From Microvirga sp. SRT01 (lineage in GTDB: Bacteria > Pseudomonadota > Alphaproteobacteria > Sphingomonadales > Sphingomonadaceae), in NCBI GenBank assembly GCA_018139225.1, contig JAGSNX010000003.1, positions 643,937 to 707,936 on the forward strand: 64,000 bases of DNA, given 5' to 3'. Within the stretch, counting starts at the first letter, position 1; the number at the start of each line of letters is the position of its first letter. Positions 34,801 through 50,766 of the stretch are shown here, piece by piece. The translations under genes were made by a program, and so were the position numbers. The notes beneath the pieces are model-generated. The model did no database searches. It worked only from the letters and a program-made list of their open reading frames with translations, and had not been told where the DNA came from.

Positions 34801-36331
34801 GGCGTCTCCGCCAGCAGCGCGCGGGTGACGCCGTTGGTCCAGCCGAAGCCGTCCTGATTGGGATATTCCCCACCGCCACCCGGCTTGCGCTCGACCACGT
34901 CGTATTTCTCCAGCAGCTTGCCCGACGCGGCATATTCCCGCTGCACGCCCGCCAGCCACGCGGTCCTGATCCGGGTCGCCAGCGCGGTTTCTTGGTAGCG
35001 GCGCAGGCCGGTGATCGCGATCCACTGGAGCGGGGCCCAGCCATTGGGTTCGTCCCATTGCTGCCCGCTCGGCGTCCCGGTCGTCATCACGCCACCCTCG
35101 CCGACCAGCGGCTGGGACGCCGCCGCCGTCGCGCGGCCCTGATCGGGCGTCGCCGCCCCGACGAACAGCGGGAACATCGTCGCGGCGGTCAGCACGGTGT
35201 TGGCGCGACCGGTGTCGAGGTCATGGTCGGCGAAGAAGCGCCCGTTCCACAGATGCCGGCGGATCGCCTGCGTCCGCGCCTCCGCCCGCTGGCCGAACTC
35301 GGTCGCACACGCCGTGTCGGCCAGCGTGCGGCAGTTCGTGGCGATCGCCTGCTCCAGCCCCAGCAACAGGCTGTTGAGATCGACCGCGGCGAAGCGCGTG
35401 GTCCGGATCGTCGCCAGCGTGCGGCCGTCCGCGAACCAGCGGGACGAGAAGTCCCAGCCGCTTTCCGCCCCGGCGCGCAGGTTGCGGAACAGGTCGGCGC
35501 GGTCGCGATCCGTCGTATGATCGGCGAGCGCGGCATCCTCGCGGTAACTTTCGTCGCGCGGATCGGCGCGGTCGTCCCAGTATCGGTTGAGCAGCGACCC
35601 ATCGGCAAGGCGCGCGACGCGGCGATGCTGCTGCCCCGGCTTCAGCGTGGCTTCGCCGTCCATCCAGAACGCATGCTCCGCGCGCAACTGCCGCGTCCGC
35701 GTCGCCAGCGTCGTGGCATCCCGCGACAGGCCGGACATCAGATAGAAGACCGGCGGCTGCGACCGGCTGAGATAGTAAGTTCGCGTACCGTTGGGGATGT
35801 GGCCGTAACGATCGATCAGGCTGCCGAAATCGGCGACCATCGTCTCGATCAGGTCCTGTCGCCCCGCCGCGGGCAGGCCCAGCATCGTGAAATAGCTGTC
35901 CCAGTAATACAGCTCGCGAAACCGTCCGCCGGGCACGACGTAGGGCTTGGGCAGCGACAAGGCCGACGATCCCGCGGGAACGCTGGTCGTCGTCCGGGTC
36001 AGATGCGGCCACAGTTTGTCGATGTGCTCCGCCAGACTGCTGGTCGGCTGCGGCGTCACCACGCGCTCGGCGGGCAGCGTGAAGTTCGCGGTGACGAACG
36101 CCTTCAACGCCGGGTCGGTGTCGCACTTGCAGCTTCGGTACGCGGCCATGATCGCTGTCGCCGGCCGCTTCGGCACGGCATCCGCGAACGTCTTCGAATC
36201 GGGGAAGATCTGGCGCATCTGCACCGCGGTGTAGAGCGGCCCGTACACCTGTGCGGGCGAGGGTGGGAACGGCTTCACCGGCGCAGCGGCGATCGGGGCG
36301 GCAATGGCCGCGGTGGCCAGCATCATCAGGA

Positions 36332-36335
<4 letters not shown>
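34797..36335 (-). CDS. treA: Secreted trehalase (GH37)
   Basis: Splits trehalose to two glucoses. The 512-residue protein has an N-terminal signal sequence (MILMMLATAAIAAPIAAAPV) so it acts in the periplasm, unlike cytoplasmic TreF. Both GH37 signatures are present: PGGRFRELYYWDSYF (about residues 136-150) and QWDEPNGWAPLQW near 430, and the catalytic acid region DFSSRWFADG. The GTG start overlaps the glgX stop by GTGA. It is the last of seven genes on this strand and ends head-on against cyoD, sharing 3 bases. Confidence 0.94.
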
Positions 36336-41207
<4,872 letters not shown>

Positions 41208-41213
41208 TTAATC

Positions 41214-41338
41214 CCTCTCCCCCTGGTAAAGGGAGGGAGGAGCGAAGCGACGGAAGTGTGAGGGTGTGTCGCTCCCCACCCTCACTCCGCGCTTGCTGCG
41301 CAAGCTGGCCTCTCTCCCAAGGGGAGAGGGGGAGGACG
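41214..41338. repeat. Long imperfect REP-like palindrome inside the glycogen operon
   Basis: Two inverted units, about 41214-41276 and 41277-41338, carry CTCTCCCCCTGGTAAAGGGA and [21 protein letters not shown] hairpins around AGCGAAGCG and CGCTTGCTGCGCAAG cores. The arrangement is typical of dispersed intergenic repeats. Because it lies between co-directional glgC and glgA it may set their relative expression through transcript folding. Confidence 0.65.
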
Positions 41339-41371
41339 GCATTAATCCTGCGCGGAACGGAACGGCCCCCC

Positions 41372-42640
41372 TCACAACCCCAGCCGGTCGATCATCGGTT
41401 GCGTAATCAGGCACACGCCGCGGTCGGTACGACGGAACCGCTGCGCATCCAGCACCGGGTCGTCGCCCACCACCAGGCTGTTGGGAATCTTCACGCCCGC
41501 ATCGATCACCACCCGCCGCAACCGCGCACCGCGACCGATATGACAGTTGGGCAGCACCACCGCCTCGTCCAGCATCGAAAAGCTGTGCGCGCGTGTGCCG
41601 GTCGACAGCAGCGACCGGTTGATCGAGGCGCCTGACACGATGCAATTGCCCGACACCAGACTGGCGACCGCGGAGCCGCGGCGGCCATCGATATCGTGGA
41701 CGAATTTGGCGGGCGGCGTGATCTCCGAATAGGTCCAGAGCGGCCAGCTATTCTCGTACAGATCCAGCTCGGGCAGGACATCGGTCAGGTCGATGCTGGC
41801 CTCCCAATAGGCGTCGATCGTGCCGACATCGCGCCAATAGGCCTGCGGCTCTCCGTCGGAGCGGACGCACGACGCGCTGAAACGGTGCGCCTGCGCATGG
41901 CCGTGCTTGACCAGATACGGGATGATGTCCTTGCCAAAGTCGCGATCGGACCCTTCGGTGGCGGCGTCGCGGCGCAGTTCCTCGATCAGGAACTTGGTCG
42001 CGAAGACGTAGATGCCCAGCGAGGCCAGCGCGATCTCCGGATTGCCGGGGATCGCCGGCGGGTCGGCGGGCTTCTCGACGAAATCGACGATCCGGTCGTC
42101 CTCGTCGACATGCATCACGCCAAATCCGGTCGCCTCCATCCGCGGCACTTCCATGCAGGCGACGGTCACGTCCGCACCGCTGTCGCAATGCTGCTGGAGC
42201 ATGATCTCGTAATCCATCTTGTAGATGTGGTCGCCCGCCAGGATGACCATGAATTCCGGACCGTAGCTTTCGATGATGTCGATGTTCTGGAACACGGCGT
42301 CGGCCGTACCCTCGTACCACTGCGTCTCCGACACGCGTTGCGAGGCGGGCAGGATGTCGAAGCTTTCGTTGCGTTCCGGGCGCAGGAAGTTCCAACCGCG
42401 TTGCAGATGCCGGATCAGGCTGTGCGCCTTGTACTGGGTCGCGACGCCGATACGGCGGATGCCGGAATTGAGCGCGTTCGACAGGGCGAAGTCGATGATC
42501 CGCGCTTTGCCGCCGAAATAGACCGCCGGCTTGGCGCGGGTATCCGTCATCTCGAACAGGCGGCTGCCACGCCCGCCGGCCAGCACGTACGCCATAGCGT
42601 CGCGGGCCAGCGGCTGTCCCCGGCGGTGGTGGTGGTCCAT
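41372..42640 (-). CDS. glgC: Glucose-1-phosphate adenylyltransferase
   Basis: Makes ADP-glucose from ATP and glucose-1-phosphate, the committed step of glycogen synthesis. AGGAGG places the start at the ATG 42640 rather than the ATG six bases upstream. The 422 residues hold the nucleotide loop [17 protein letters not shown] (about 17-33), [19 protein letters not shown], the catalytic GDHIYKMDY, and a C-terminal left-handed beta-helix with [11 protein letters not shown]. Allosteric control by sugar phosphates is usual for the family and cannot be read from sequence. The 176 bases to glgB hold nothing recognisable. Confidence 0.97.
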   Translation of the reverse strand: MDHHHRRGQPLARDAMAYVLAGGRGSRLFEMTDTRAKPAVYFGGKARIIDFALSNALNSGIRRIGVATQYKAHSLIRHLQRGWNFLRPERNESFDILPASQRVSETQWYEGTADAVFQNIDIIESYGPEFMVILAGDHIYKMDYEIMLQQHCDSGADVTVACMEVPRMEATGFGVMHVDEDDRIVDFVEKPADPPAIPGNPEIALASLGIYVFATKFLIEELRRDAATEGSDRDFGKDIIPYLVKHGHAQAHRFSASCVRSDGEPQAYWRDVGTIDAYWEASIDLTDVLPELDLYENSWPLWTYSEITPPAKFVHDIDGRRGSAVASLVSGNCIVSGASINRSLLSTGTRAHSFSMLDEAVVLPNCHIGRGARLRRVVIDAGVKIPNSLVVGDDPVLDAQRFRRTDRGVCLITQPMIDRLGL

Positions 42641-42816
42641 CCTCATCCCTCCTGTTGTGGCCGTATTGTTTCACCCGTTTCGGGGCGTTGTCGAGGGTCG
42701 GAGGGCCTTCTTTTCCTCGATTTTCGATCCTGGAGGCGTTGGGCACGGGGTGGTACCCCGCGCGCTTGCCATAGGTTATGCCTCGCCCCGGCCCATCCCG
42801 CCGGCGCCCGGTGCAA

Positions 42817-44982
42817 TTACCCCTCGAACTCCAGCATGATCGTGGCGAGCGGCGGCAGCGTTACCCACGCGACGCCGTCCTTCGCCTCGACACCGCCCAT
42901 ATTGCCCAGACCCGAACCCCAATAGTCATGCGCGTCGGAATTCAGGACTTCGGTCCAGCGGCCGTCGTGCGGCAGGGGCAGGCGATACGGCGCGCGCGCC
43001 ACCGGCGTCATGTTGGTGATGACCGCGACCGGCTTCTCGCCCGGCGCCTTGCGCAGCCATGCGAAGACGGAGTTGACGCTGTCGTCCGCCACCAGCCACT
43101 CGAACCCCTCCGGTTCGCAATCACGAGCGTGAAGCGCCGGTTTTGCCGCGTAGATGTGGTTCAGGTCGCGGACCAGCTTGCGAACCCCGTCATGCGCGTG
43201 GCTGGAGCGCAGATGCCAGTCGAGGCCGCGCTCTTCCGACCACTCGGCGCGCTGGGCGAACTCCTGCCCCATGAACAGCAGCTTCTTGCCCGGATAGCCC
43301 CACATGAACGCGTAATAGAGGCGCAGATTGGCGAATTGCTGCCAGTCGTCGCCCGGCATCTTCGCCAGCAGCGACCCCTTGCCGTGGACGACCTCGTCAT
43401 GACTCAGCGGCAGGACGAAATTTTCGGAGAAGCTGTAGACCAGCCCGAAGGTGATCTCGCCGTGGTGGTGCCGCCGATGCACCGGCTCCCGCGCCATGTA
43501 ATGGAGCGTGTCGTGCATCCATCCCATGTTCCACTTAAATCCAAAGCCCAGCCCGCCATTACGCTCGCCCGGTGGTGGCGCGGGTTCGGACACGCCGGGC
43601 CATGACGTCGATTCCTCGGCGACGGTGAAGATGCCGGGATGCTCGCGGTAGACCGCGCGGTTCATCGAACGGAGGAACTCCACCGCTTCCCAATTCTCGC
43701 GGCCACCCTCTTCGTTGGGAATCCACTCGCCCGCCTGGCGGCTGTAATCGCGGTACAGCATCGATGCCACCGCATCGACGCGCAACCCGTCGAGGTGATA
43801 GCGCTCGGCCCAGAACAGCGCGTTGTTGACGAGGTAGGACGACACTTCGCGCCGCCCGAAATTGTAGATCGCGGTGTTCCAGTCGGGATGATAGCCGAGC
43901 CGCGGGTCCTCATGCTCGTAGAGCGCAGTGCCGTCGAACCGCGACAGCCCGTGCACGTCGGTCGGGAAATGCGCCGGCACCCAGTCGAGCAGCACGCCGA
44001 CGCCCGCCTGATGCGCCCCGTCGACGAACCGCGCGAACCCTTCGTGATCGCCGAACCGGGCGGACGGAGCATAAAGGCCCGTCGTCTGGTAGCCCCAAGA
44101 CGGATCATAGGGATGCTCGGTGATCGGCAGGAATTCGATATGGGTGAAGCCCATGTCGACGACGTACGGGATCAGGCGGTCTGCCAGCGCGTCCCACGTC
44201 AGATACCAGCCGTTCGCGTCCTTTTCCCAGGACCCGGCATGAACCTCGTAGATCGAGATCGGCTGACGGCGGGGATCGACGGAGGCCCAATGCTGGCGGT
44301 GGCCGTCGTCCTGCCATTCGTGCGTGAACCCGCCGGTGGTGACCGAGGCGGTTTTCGGGCGGAGTTCGGCAGCGAAGGCGAACGGGTCCGCCTTTTGCGG
44401 CACCATCTCGCCGTGCGGGCCGATGATTTCGAACTTGTAGCTCTGGCCGGCGGGAAGATCTGGCAGGAAGATTTCCCACACGCCGACATCGGCGCGGCGG
44501 CGCATGACGTGGCGGCGTCCGTCCCAGCCGTTGAAATCGCCGACCACGGAGACGCGCCGTGCGTTCGGGGCCCATACCGCGAAGTGCATGCCGGTCGCGC
44601 CCTGATGCTCGATCAGGTGCGCGCCCATCTTGTTCCACAGGCGGTGGTGCGTACCCTCGCCCATCAGATAGTCGTCGGTGGGGCCGAGGACGGGACCGTA
44701 GCTGTACGGGTCGCCGACCCACCACTCCGCGCCGAACCCCTGCGCCTTGTAGCGGACCGGCTGCGGGTCGCCCGTCACCGCTCCCTCGAACAGGTCGTCA
44801 CCGACCGGCGTCAGTTGCCCCAGGCTCTCACCCGCGAGGTCGAAGGCCTCTGCCGTCTCCGCTCCGGGAATCCAGGTGCGCGCGAAGCTCCCGTCGGGGC
44901 CGGGGAAGACACCGAGAAGGGAGAAGGGGTCGTCGTGACGCCCTTCCAGCAGGGCGGCGATAGCGTCACTCGATGGTTTCAC
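42817..44982 (-). CDS. glgB: 1,4-alpha-glucan branching enzyme
   Basis: Adds alpha-1,6 branches to glycogen. The GTG at 44982 overlaps the glgP stop (GTGA) and has GGGGAG just upstream; the frame is open further but runs into glgP. Of 721 residues, the N-terminal domains (about 1-220) include the CBM48 (HFAVWAPNARRVSVVGDFNG). The GH13 barrel has the nucleophile in YHLDGLRVDAVASMLYRDY (about residue 400), the acid/base in TVAEESTSWPGVS and LPLSHDEVVHGKGSL. A C-terminal beta domain ends the protein. All catalytic motifs are present. Confidence 0.96.
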   Translation of the reverse strand: MKPSSDAIAALLEGRHDDPFSLLGVFPGPDGSFARTWIPGAETAEAFDLAGESLGQLTPVGDDLFEGAVTGDPQPVRYKAQGFGAEWWVGDPYSYGPVLGPTDDYLMGEGTHHRLWNKMGAHLIEHQGATGMHFAVWAPNARRVSVVGDFNGWDGRRHVMRRRADVGVWEIFLPDLPAGQSYKFEIIGPHGEMVPQKADPFAFAAELRPKTASVTTGGFTHEWQDDGHRQHWASVDPRRQPISIYEVHAGSWEKDANGWYLTWDALADRLIPYVVDMGFTHIEFLPITEHPYDPSWGYQTTGLYAPSARFGDHEGFARFVDGAHQAGVGVLLDWVPAHFPTDVHGLSRFDGTALYEHEDPRLGYHPDWNTAIYNFGRREVSSYLVNNALFWAERYHLDGLRVDAVASMLYRDYSRQAGEWIPNEEGGRENWEAVEFLRSMNRAVYREHPGIFTVAEESTSWPGVSEPAPPPGERNGGLGFGFKWNMGWMHDTLHYMAREPVHRRHHHGEITFGLVYSFSENFVLPLSHDEVVHGKGSLLAKMPGDDWQQFANLRLYYAFMWGYPGKKLLFMGQEFAQRAEWSEERGLDWHLRSSHAHDGVRKLVRDLNHIYAAKPALHARDCEPEGFEWLVADDSVNSVFAWLRKAPGEKPVAVITNMTPVARAPYRLPLPHDGRWTEVLNSDAHDYWGSGLGNMGGVEAKDGVAWVTLPPLATIMLEFEG

Positions 44983-47411
44983 AGGACTCCCCAGATGTCC
45001 TTCGCGTATTCGCGGATGGTGCGGTCCGACGAGAACCATCCGACGCGCGCGACGTTCCTTATCGCCGCTGCGTTCCATCCTTCATGGTTCTGCCACCGCG
45101 CATCGACCTGGCGCTGCGCGGCGGCATAGGCGTCGAAATCGGCGGCGAGCATGAACCAGTCGCCGTCGTAAAGCCCGCCGACCAGTCCCTTGTACCGGTC
45201 GGGATCGTCGGGGGAGAAGACGCCCGACGCGATCCCGGACAGCGCCTGCGACAGTTCCGGCGAGGCGTCGATCGCGGCGCGCGGGTCGTAGCCGCGGGCG
45301 CGTTGCTCCGCGACCTCGTCCGCGGTCAGGCCGAAGATGACGATGTTGTCGTCGCCGACACGGTCGCGAATCTCGACATTCGCACCGTCTAGCGTGCCGA
45401 TCGTCAGCGCGCCGTTCAGCGCGAACTTCATGTTGCCGGTGCCGGACGCTTCCATGCCCGCGGTGCTGATCTGCTCCGAAAGGTCGGCGGCGGGGATGAT
45501 CTTCTCCGCCAGCGACACGTTGTAATTGGGCACGAACGCGACCTTCAACAGGCCACCGATCGCCGGGTCCGCGTTGATCCGCCGCGCCACGTCGTTCGCC
45601 AGTTTGATGATGAGCTTCGCGTTGTGGTAGCTCGACGCCGCCTTGCCGCCGAACAGTTTCACGCGCGGCACCCAGTCGCGCTCCGGATGGCTGCGGATCT
45701 GGTCGTACAGCGCCACCGTCTCGACGATGTTGAGCAACTGGCGCTTATACTCGTGAATGCGCTTGATCTGGACGTCGTACATCGCGTCGGGATCGATGCG
45801 GATGCCCATCAGCTCCTTCAGATGCTGCGCCAGCGCGACCTTGTTGGCGCGCTTCACGCTGGCGAACCTGCTGCGGAAGCCGGCATCGTCGGCAAACGGG
45901 TCGAGCGCCGACAGCTTTTCCGCATCGTCGAGGAAATCGTCGCCGATCGCCTCCCGGATCAGCGCGGTCAGGCCGGGGTTCGCCTGTTGCAGCCAGCGGC
46001 GCGGGGTGATGCCGTTGGTCTTGTTGTTGATCCGGTCCGGATACAGCGCGTGCAGGTCGGCGAAGACCGTCTTCTTCATCAGGTCGGTGTGCAGCGCCGC
46101 GACGCCGTTGATGCTGTGCGATCCCGCGAACGCCAGATTGGCCATCCGCACGCGCCGCTCGCCACCTTCCGCGATCAGGCTGATCGCGGCGATCGCGCGA
46201 TCGTCGACGCCCTTCGCCTTCGCCTCTCGCAGCAGCTTCGCGTTGATCGCATAGACCAGCTGCATGTGCCGGGGCAGCAACCGCTCGAACAGCGGCAGGG
46301 GCCAGCTTTCCAGTGCCTCGGGCAGCAGCGTGTGGTTGGTGTAACCGAACGTCGCGCGGGTGATGTCCCACGCCTCGTCGAAGCCGAGATCGTGGAAATC
46401 GACCAGCAGCCGCATCAACTCCGCCACCGCGACCGCCGGGTGCGTGTCGTTAAGCTGGATCGCCGCCTTGTCGGGCAGCGTGCGGATGTCGCCGGTATAC
46501 TGGATGTGCCGGCGGACGATGTCCTGAATCGAGGCGGAGGAGAAGAAATACTCCTGCCGCAACCGCAGCTCCTGCCCGGCGGCGGTGGAATCGTTCGGAT
46601 ACAGCACGCGCGTCAGCGTCTCGGCGCGGGTTTGACCCGCCAAAGCCCCCTCGAAATCGCCGGCATTGAACTGGTCGAGCTTGATCGGATCGAACGCGCG
46701 CGCGGTCCACAGGCGCAGCGTGTTGACCCGCTTGCCGCGCCAACCGACCATCGGCGTGTCGACGGCGGTCGCCTCGACGCCCTCCGCCGCCTTCCAGTGG
46801 ACGTGGCCCGTCTCGGTGCCGACGACCTCGCCGCCGAAGCCGATGAAATACGCGCTCTCGCGCCGTTCGAACTCCCACGGATTGCCGTATTGCAGCCAGT
46901 TCTCGGGCAGTTCTACCTGGAAGCCATCGTCGATCCGCTGCCGGAACATGCCGTTCACATAGCGGATGCCATAGCCATAGGCCGGCAGGTCGAGGCTCGC
47001 GAGGCTTTCCATGAAGCACGCCGCCAGCCGGCCGAGACCGCCATTGCCGAGCGCCGCGTCGGGTTCGATCTCCTCGATCGTGGCGAGGTCGACGCCGAGC
47101 GACTTCAGGGCGCCGGCGATATCGTGCGTCTGGTTCAGGTTGGACAAGGCGTCGCGGAGCAGCCGCCCGATCAGGAATTCCAGGCTGAGATAATAGACGC
47201 GCTTGGCGCCCTTGGCATGGGCTTCGCGCGTGGAATCCATCCACTTTTCGATGATGTCGTTGCGGACGGTGAAGATCGTCGCGGCCAGCCAGTCATGCGG
47301 GCGTGCGGCCTTTTCGTCCTTGCCGATGCGGTGAACGAGCGTGTCGAGGATCTGCGCGGCGAGCGGCGTCAGCACCGGCTTGTCGGCGGCAGGAGACAGC
47401 AGAGTGGCCAA
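44979..47411 (-). CDS. glgP: Glycogen phosphorylase
   Basis: Releases glucose-1-phosphate from glycogen chain ends with PLP as cofactor. The 810 residues are of full family length. The PLP lysine lies in EASGTGNMKFALNGALTIG (about residue 660), and YYLSLEFLIGRLL and GNGGLGRLAACFMESLA are characteristic N-terminal blocks. It is the first gene of the seven-gene operon; the region upstream (47412-47532) has the palindrome CATACGTATG at 47475-47484. It starts at ATG 47411, with CGGAG at 47417-47421 a few bases before it. Confidence 0.97.
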   Translation of the reverse strand: MATLLSPAADKPVLTPLAAQILDTLVHRIGKDEKAARPHDWLAATIFTVRNDIIEKWMDSTREAHAKGAKRVYYLSLEFLIGRLLRDALSNLNQTHDIAGALKSLGVDLATIEEIEPDAALGNGGLGRLAACFMESLASLDLPAYGYGIRYVNGMFRQRIDDGFQVELPENWLQYGNPWEFERRESAYFIGFGGEVVGTETGHVHWKAAEGVEATAVDTPMVGWRGKRVNTLRLWTARAFDPIKLDQFNAGDFEGALAGQTRAETLTRVLYPNDSTAAGQELRLRQEYFFSSASIQDIVRRHIQYTGDIRTLPDKAAIQLNDTHPAVAVAELMRLLVDFHDLGFDEAWDITRATFGYTNHTLLPEALESWPLPLFERLLPRHMQLVYAINAKLLREAKAKGVDDRAIAAISLIAEGGERRVRMANLAFAGSHSINGVAALHTDLMKKTVFADLHALYPDRINNKTNGITPRRWLQQANPGLTALIREAIGDDFLDDAEKLSALDPFADDAGFRSRFASVKRANKVALAQHLKELMGIRIDPDAMYDVQIKRIHEYKRQLLNIVETVALYDQIRSHPERDWVPRVKLFGGKAASSYHNAKLIIKLANDVARRINADPAIGGLLKVAFVPNYNVSLAEKIIPAADLSEQISTAGMEASGTGNMKFALNGALTIGTLDGANVEIRDRVGDDNIVIFGLTADEVAEQRARGYDPRAAIDASPELSQALSGIASGVFSPDDPDRYKGLVGGLYDGDWFMLAADFDAYAAAQRQVDARWQNHEGWNAAAIRNVARVGWFSSDRTIREYAKDIWGVL

Positions 47412-47532
47412 GGGATGCTCCGGGGTGATTGATCCGGATCAGCGATAGTGGGCGGCGCGCGGATGTCACGCGATCATACGTATGTGGACGATCGATCCTC
47501 CCTGGAGGTCCTCCGCACAAGAGCAAAGGAGC

Positions 47533-48858
47533 TCACAGCATCCCGTACAGCAGCGTTCCGTTCAGCCCGATGATGATCGCGGTGATGACCCACGCCAGTC
47601 CTCGCAGCCACGCCGGGCTGACGAGGTCGCCCATTACCGCGGGCCGTCCCGTGAACATCACCAGCGGCACCACCGCGAACGGCAGTTGCAGGCTCAGGAT
47701 CACCTGACTGAGCACCAGCAGCTGCGTCGCGCCGGCATCGCCGCTCGCGCCCACCACCAGCACCGCCGGCACGATCGCCAGCGCGCGGGTGACGAGGCGG
47801 CGTGCCCAGGTCGGCAGGCGCAGGTGGAGGAATCCCTCCATGACAATTTGTCCCGCCAGCGTGCCGGTGACGGTCGAGTTCTGGCCCGACGCGAGCAGCG
47901 CGACCGCGAAGACGATGCTGGCCGCGCCCATGCCCAGCGACGGCGCGAGCAGGCGATAGGCCTCGTCGATTTCCGCCACGTCGGTGCGACCGGCGGTGTG
48001 GAAGGTCGCGGCGGCGAGGATCAGGATCGCCGCGTTGATGAAGAACGCCAGCCCCAGCGCGACCGTGCTGTCGATCGTCGCCATCTTGGCGGCCTCGCGC
48101 TTGTCCGCCGAACCGGTGCCGAACGCCCGCGTCTGGACGATCGACGAGTGCAGGTACAGATTGTGCGGCATCACCGTCGCGCCGAGGATGCCGATCGCGA
48201 TGTACAGCATCGCCGGATTGGTCAGGATTGCCGGCGTCGGCACCAGCCCGCGCATGATCGCACCCGGATCGGGTCGGGCCAGGAACAGCTCGAACACGAA
48301 ACAGCCGGCGATGATGCACAACAGGGCGATGACGAACGCCTCCAGCCGCCGGAATCCGAAGCGTTGCAGCGCGAGGATCAGGAACACGTCGACCGCGGTG
48401 ACGAGCACGCCCCACGTCAGCGGCAGTCCGAACAGCAGTTTCAGCGCGATCGCGGTGCCCAGCACCTCCGCCAGATCGCAGGCGATGATCGCAATCTCGC
48501 ACAGCACCCACAGCGCGATGCTGACCGGCTTCGAGTAGTTGGCGCGGCACGCCTGCGCGAGATCCATGCCCGATGCCACGCCGAGGCGCGCCGACAGCGC
48601 CTGCAATACGATCGCCATCAGGTTGGACAGCAGGATGACGCTGAGCAGGGTATAGCCGAACGCCGATCCACCGGCGATGTCGGTCGCCCAGTTGCCGGGG
48701 TCCATATAGCCGACCGCGACCAGATAGCCGGGGCCGGCAAAGGCGAGGAAGCGGCGGAATGCGCCTGCGCCGGCGGGCAGGACGACGCTGCGATGGCTTT
48801 CCGACAGCGATCGGAACTCGCCCTGGGGCAGGGCGTCGGTGGCGGAGGGTGGCGGCAT
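47533..48858 (-). CDS. mntH: Nramp-family divalent metal transporter
   Basis: A proton-coupled importer of Mn(II) and Fe(II). The 441 residues have about eleven membrane helices. Metal-site motifs are visible: DPGN in [17 protein letters not shown] (helix 1) and MPHN in [16 protein letters not shown] (helix 6), with the Nramp signature around them. The start is uncertain: the ATG at 48858 is chosen by fit to the family, and the frame is open upstream without coding character. It is divergent from the DUF2147 gene with 79 bases between. Confidence 0.95.
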   Translation of the reverse strand: MPPPSATDALPQGEFRSLSESHRSVVLPAGAGAFRRFLAFAGPGYLVAVGYMDPGNWATDIAGGSAFGYTLLSVILLSNLMAIVLQALSARLGVASGMDLAQACRANYSKPVSIALWVLCEIAIIACDLAEVLGTAIALKLLFGLPLTWGVLVTAVDVFLILALQRFGFRRLEAFVIALLCIIAGCFVFELFLARPDPGAIMRGLVPTPAILTNPAMLYIAIGILGATVMPHNLYLHSSIVQTRAFGTGSADKREAAKMATIDSTVALGLAFFINAAILILAAATFHTAGRTDVAEIDEAYRLLAPSLGMGAASIVFAVALLASGQNSTVTGTLAGQIVMEGFLHLRLPTWARRLVTRALAIVPAVLVVGASGDAGATQLLVLSQVILSLQLPFAVVPLVMFTGRPAVMGDLVSPAWLRGLAWVITAIIIGLNGTLLYGML

Positions 48859-48937
48859 GGCAGCTACAGGTGGCGCAGGCGGGCCGTCGCGGCAAGCGAC
48901 TTGCATTAACGCGGCATGCAGGACATCGATTGCACCG

Positions 48938-49369
48938 ATGCAGAAAATCCTGACCGCGCTCGCACCCGCCGCCCTGTTCGCCGCCGGCTTTGCCGCCGCT
49001 TCCGCCGATGCTGCGACGCCGATCGCCGGGAGGTGGATGACCGAGGAAAAGACCGCGATCGTCACGGTCGGCCCCTGCGGCTCCAACGTGTGCGGTCGCC
49101 TGACGACGCTGTTGAAGCAGCCTCCATCGGGGCCGCCGGTCGACTCCAACAACCCCGATCCCGCATTGCGCCGCCGCCCGCTGGAGGGATTGGTGATCCT
49201 GTCCGGCTTCGCCGACAAGGGCGACGACTGGCGCGGCAAGATTTACGATCCCAAATCCGGCAAGACGTACAAATCGATCCTGAAACGCGAGAGCGATGGA
49301 ACGCTGAAGGTTCAGGGCTGCATCGCCTTCTTCTGCCGAACGCAACGCTGGACACCCGTGAAGGGATGA
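48938..49369 (+). CDS. DUF2147-family secreted protein
   Basis: A 143-residue periplasmic protein of unknown function. The signal peptide is [20 protein letters not shown], cleaved near ADA. The DUF2147 domain has [20 protein letters not shown], a lipocalin-like strand [20 protein letters not shown] and [18 protein letters not shown] with paired cysteines (CGSNVCG and two near the end). The start at 48938 fits the signal peptide. It is divergent from mntH. Confidence 0.9.
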   Translation: MQKILTALAPAALFAAGFAAASADAATPIAGRWMTEEKTAIVTVGPCGSNVCGRLTTLLKQPPSGPPVDSNNPDPALRRRPLEGLVILSGFADKGDDWRGKIYDPKSGKTYKSILKRESDGTLKVQGCIAFFCRTQRWTPVKG

Positions 49370-49444
49370 CGTCGCCCGTGGGTTTCGCCTTGGGAACGAA
49401 TGGTTTTCGGCCGGTGCGGACCCTTAATAAAAGATGAACATGGC

Positions 49445-49472
49445 TTGACCGTCATCCCTTGATCGTCATGAT
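49445..49472 (+). promoter_or_regulatory. Possible housekeeping promoter for the PEP-CTERM metalloprotease
   Basis: TTGACC at 49445-49450 and CATGAT at 49467-49472 are 16 bases apart, 60 bases before the ATG at 49532. The -35 is good and the -10 weak. The position and spacing fit a sigma-70-like promoter, but this is a pattern match only. Confidence 0.3.
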
Positions 49473-49531
49473 GCTCCTCGACCGGACCGGCAAGAGTCGG
49501 ACAGAGTCAAAGCAATCTCGGGGAGATCACC

Positions 49532-50719
49532 ATGAAGAATGCGTTGAAGCGCGTAAGCGCTGTGATGCTGGGCGCGACCAGTCTTGTCGCGGCGATGCCG
49601 GCGTCGGCTACGACCATCAATCTCATCGATATCGGCGGTGTCGCCGGATCGCCCGCCGCACGCGGCTTCGCCGCCGCGGCCCGGTATTGGGAGACGGTTC
49701 TCAACAACGACGCGGTCCTGAACTTCGAAGTCGGCTTCTCGCCGCTCGGCCCGAACATCCTCGGCGGCACGCGCAGCACGCTGCAGACCTTCGTTCCGAT
49801 CTCCGACTATTACGATCTGCTGTCGGCATCCTCCACGAGCGCGCTGGACAGGCAGGCGGTCGCCAACCTCGCTCCGCTCAGCGCCACGGGCAGCGTCGCG
49901 GTCACGGTGCCGGGTTATGACAACGCCCTGACCGAAACCGGCGTGTCGGCGACCACCCAGCGCTTCGCGCCGGACGGAACGCCGATCAGCAGCACGATCG
50001 CCCTGTCCACCGCGAACCTGAAGGCGCTGTACAACGACTCGGCGGCCTTCGATGCACAGTTCGGTTCCAACGTCATCGACGGCGAGATCCAGTTCTCCAG
50101 CACCTTCGACTTCGACTTCGATCCGACCGACGGTATTTCGGCCGGCACCTATGACTTCATCGGCGTGGCGATCCACGAACTCGGCCATGCGCTCGGGTTC
50201 CTGAGCGGCGTCGAGGATTTCGACGCTTCGGTCGGTGGCGGGTTCCCGGTCGATGATTACTGGTGGGGCTACGGTGCCGACATGTTCCGCTATTCGGCGC
50301 CGGGCAAGCTCGACTGGACGTTCGGAACCGACTCCTACTTCTCGCTCGATGGCGGGGACACGGCGTTCATGGGCGGCTACTGGTCGACCGGTTCGAACTT
50401 CGGCGATGGCTGGCAGGCGTCGCACTGGAAGGAGCCGGCGCAGTCGTGCGGCGATTTCCTAGGCATCATGAACCCGTACATCTGCTCCGGTCTGGAAGAT
50501 CAGGTCGAGGCGCTCGATCTGGCATTGCTGGATGCGATCGGCTGGAACGTGAACGTCGATGTGCTGGCGACCCCAGGCTACACCTTCACCACCGGCGCGG
50601 CATTCGGGCTGGTGCCGGAGCCGACGACCTGGGCGATGATGATCGGCGGCATGGGCCTGGTCGGTGGCGCGATGCGCCGTCGCCGCACCTCGGTCCGCTT
50701 CGCGACGGCGAGGGCCTGA
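49532..50719 (+). CDS. Secreted zinc metalloprotease-like protein with PEPxxWA-CTERM anchor
   Basis: A 395-residue exported protein. A signal peptide (SAVMLGATSLVAAMPASA, near residues 9-26) is at the N terminus. The zinc-binding motif HExxHxxGxxxxxE/D-type is clear in VAIHELGHALGFLSGVEDFD (about residues 213-232), with His, His and Glu in place. It ends with the sorting signal VPEPTTWAMMIGGMGLVGG followed by arginines, which is cut and anchored by an exosortase/archaeosortase-type system. It fits the NF038122-type metalloprotease family. No exosortase is in this window. GGGGAGATCACC lies just before the start. Substrate unknown. Confidence 0.9.
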   Translation: MKNALKRVSAVMLGATSLVAAMPASATTINLIDIGGVAGSPAARGFAAAARYWETVLNNDAVLNFEVGFSPLGPNILGGTRSTLQTFVPISDYYDLLSASSTSALDRQAVANLAPLSATGSVAVTVPGYDNALTETGVSATTQRFAPDGTPISSTIALSTANLKALYNDSAAFDAQFGSNVIDGEIQFSSTFDFDFDPTDGISAGTYDFIGVAIHELGHALGFLSGVEDFDASVGGGFPVDDYWWGYGADMFRYSAPGKLDWTFGTDSYFSLDGGDTAFMGGYWSTGSNFGDGWQASHWKEPAQSCGDFLGIMNPYICSGLEDQVEALDLALLDAIGWNVNVDVLATPGYTFTTGAAFGLVPEPTTWAMMIGGMGLVGGAMRRRRTSVRFATARA

Positions 50720-50766
50720 TCGACCGAGTTCGGCGGGCCTCCGGGTCCGCCGGCCTTTCAGGACAG

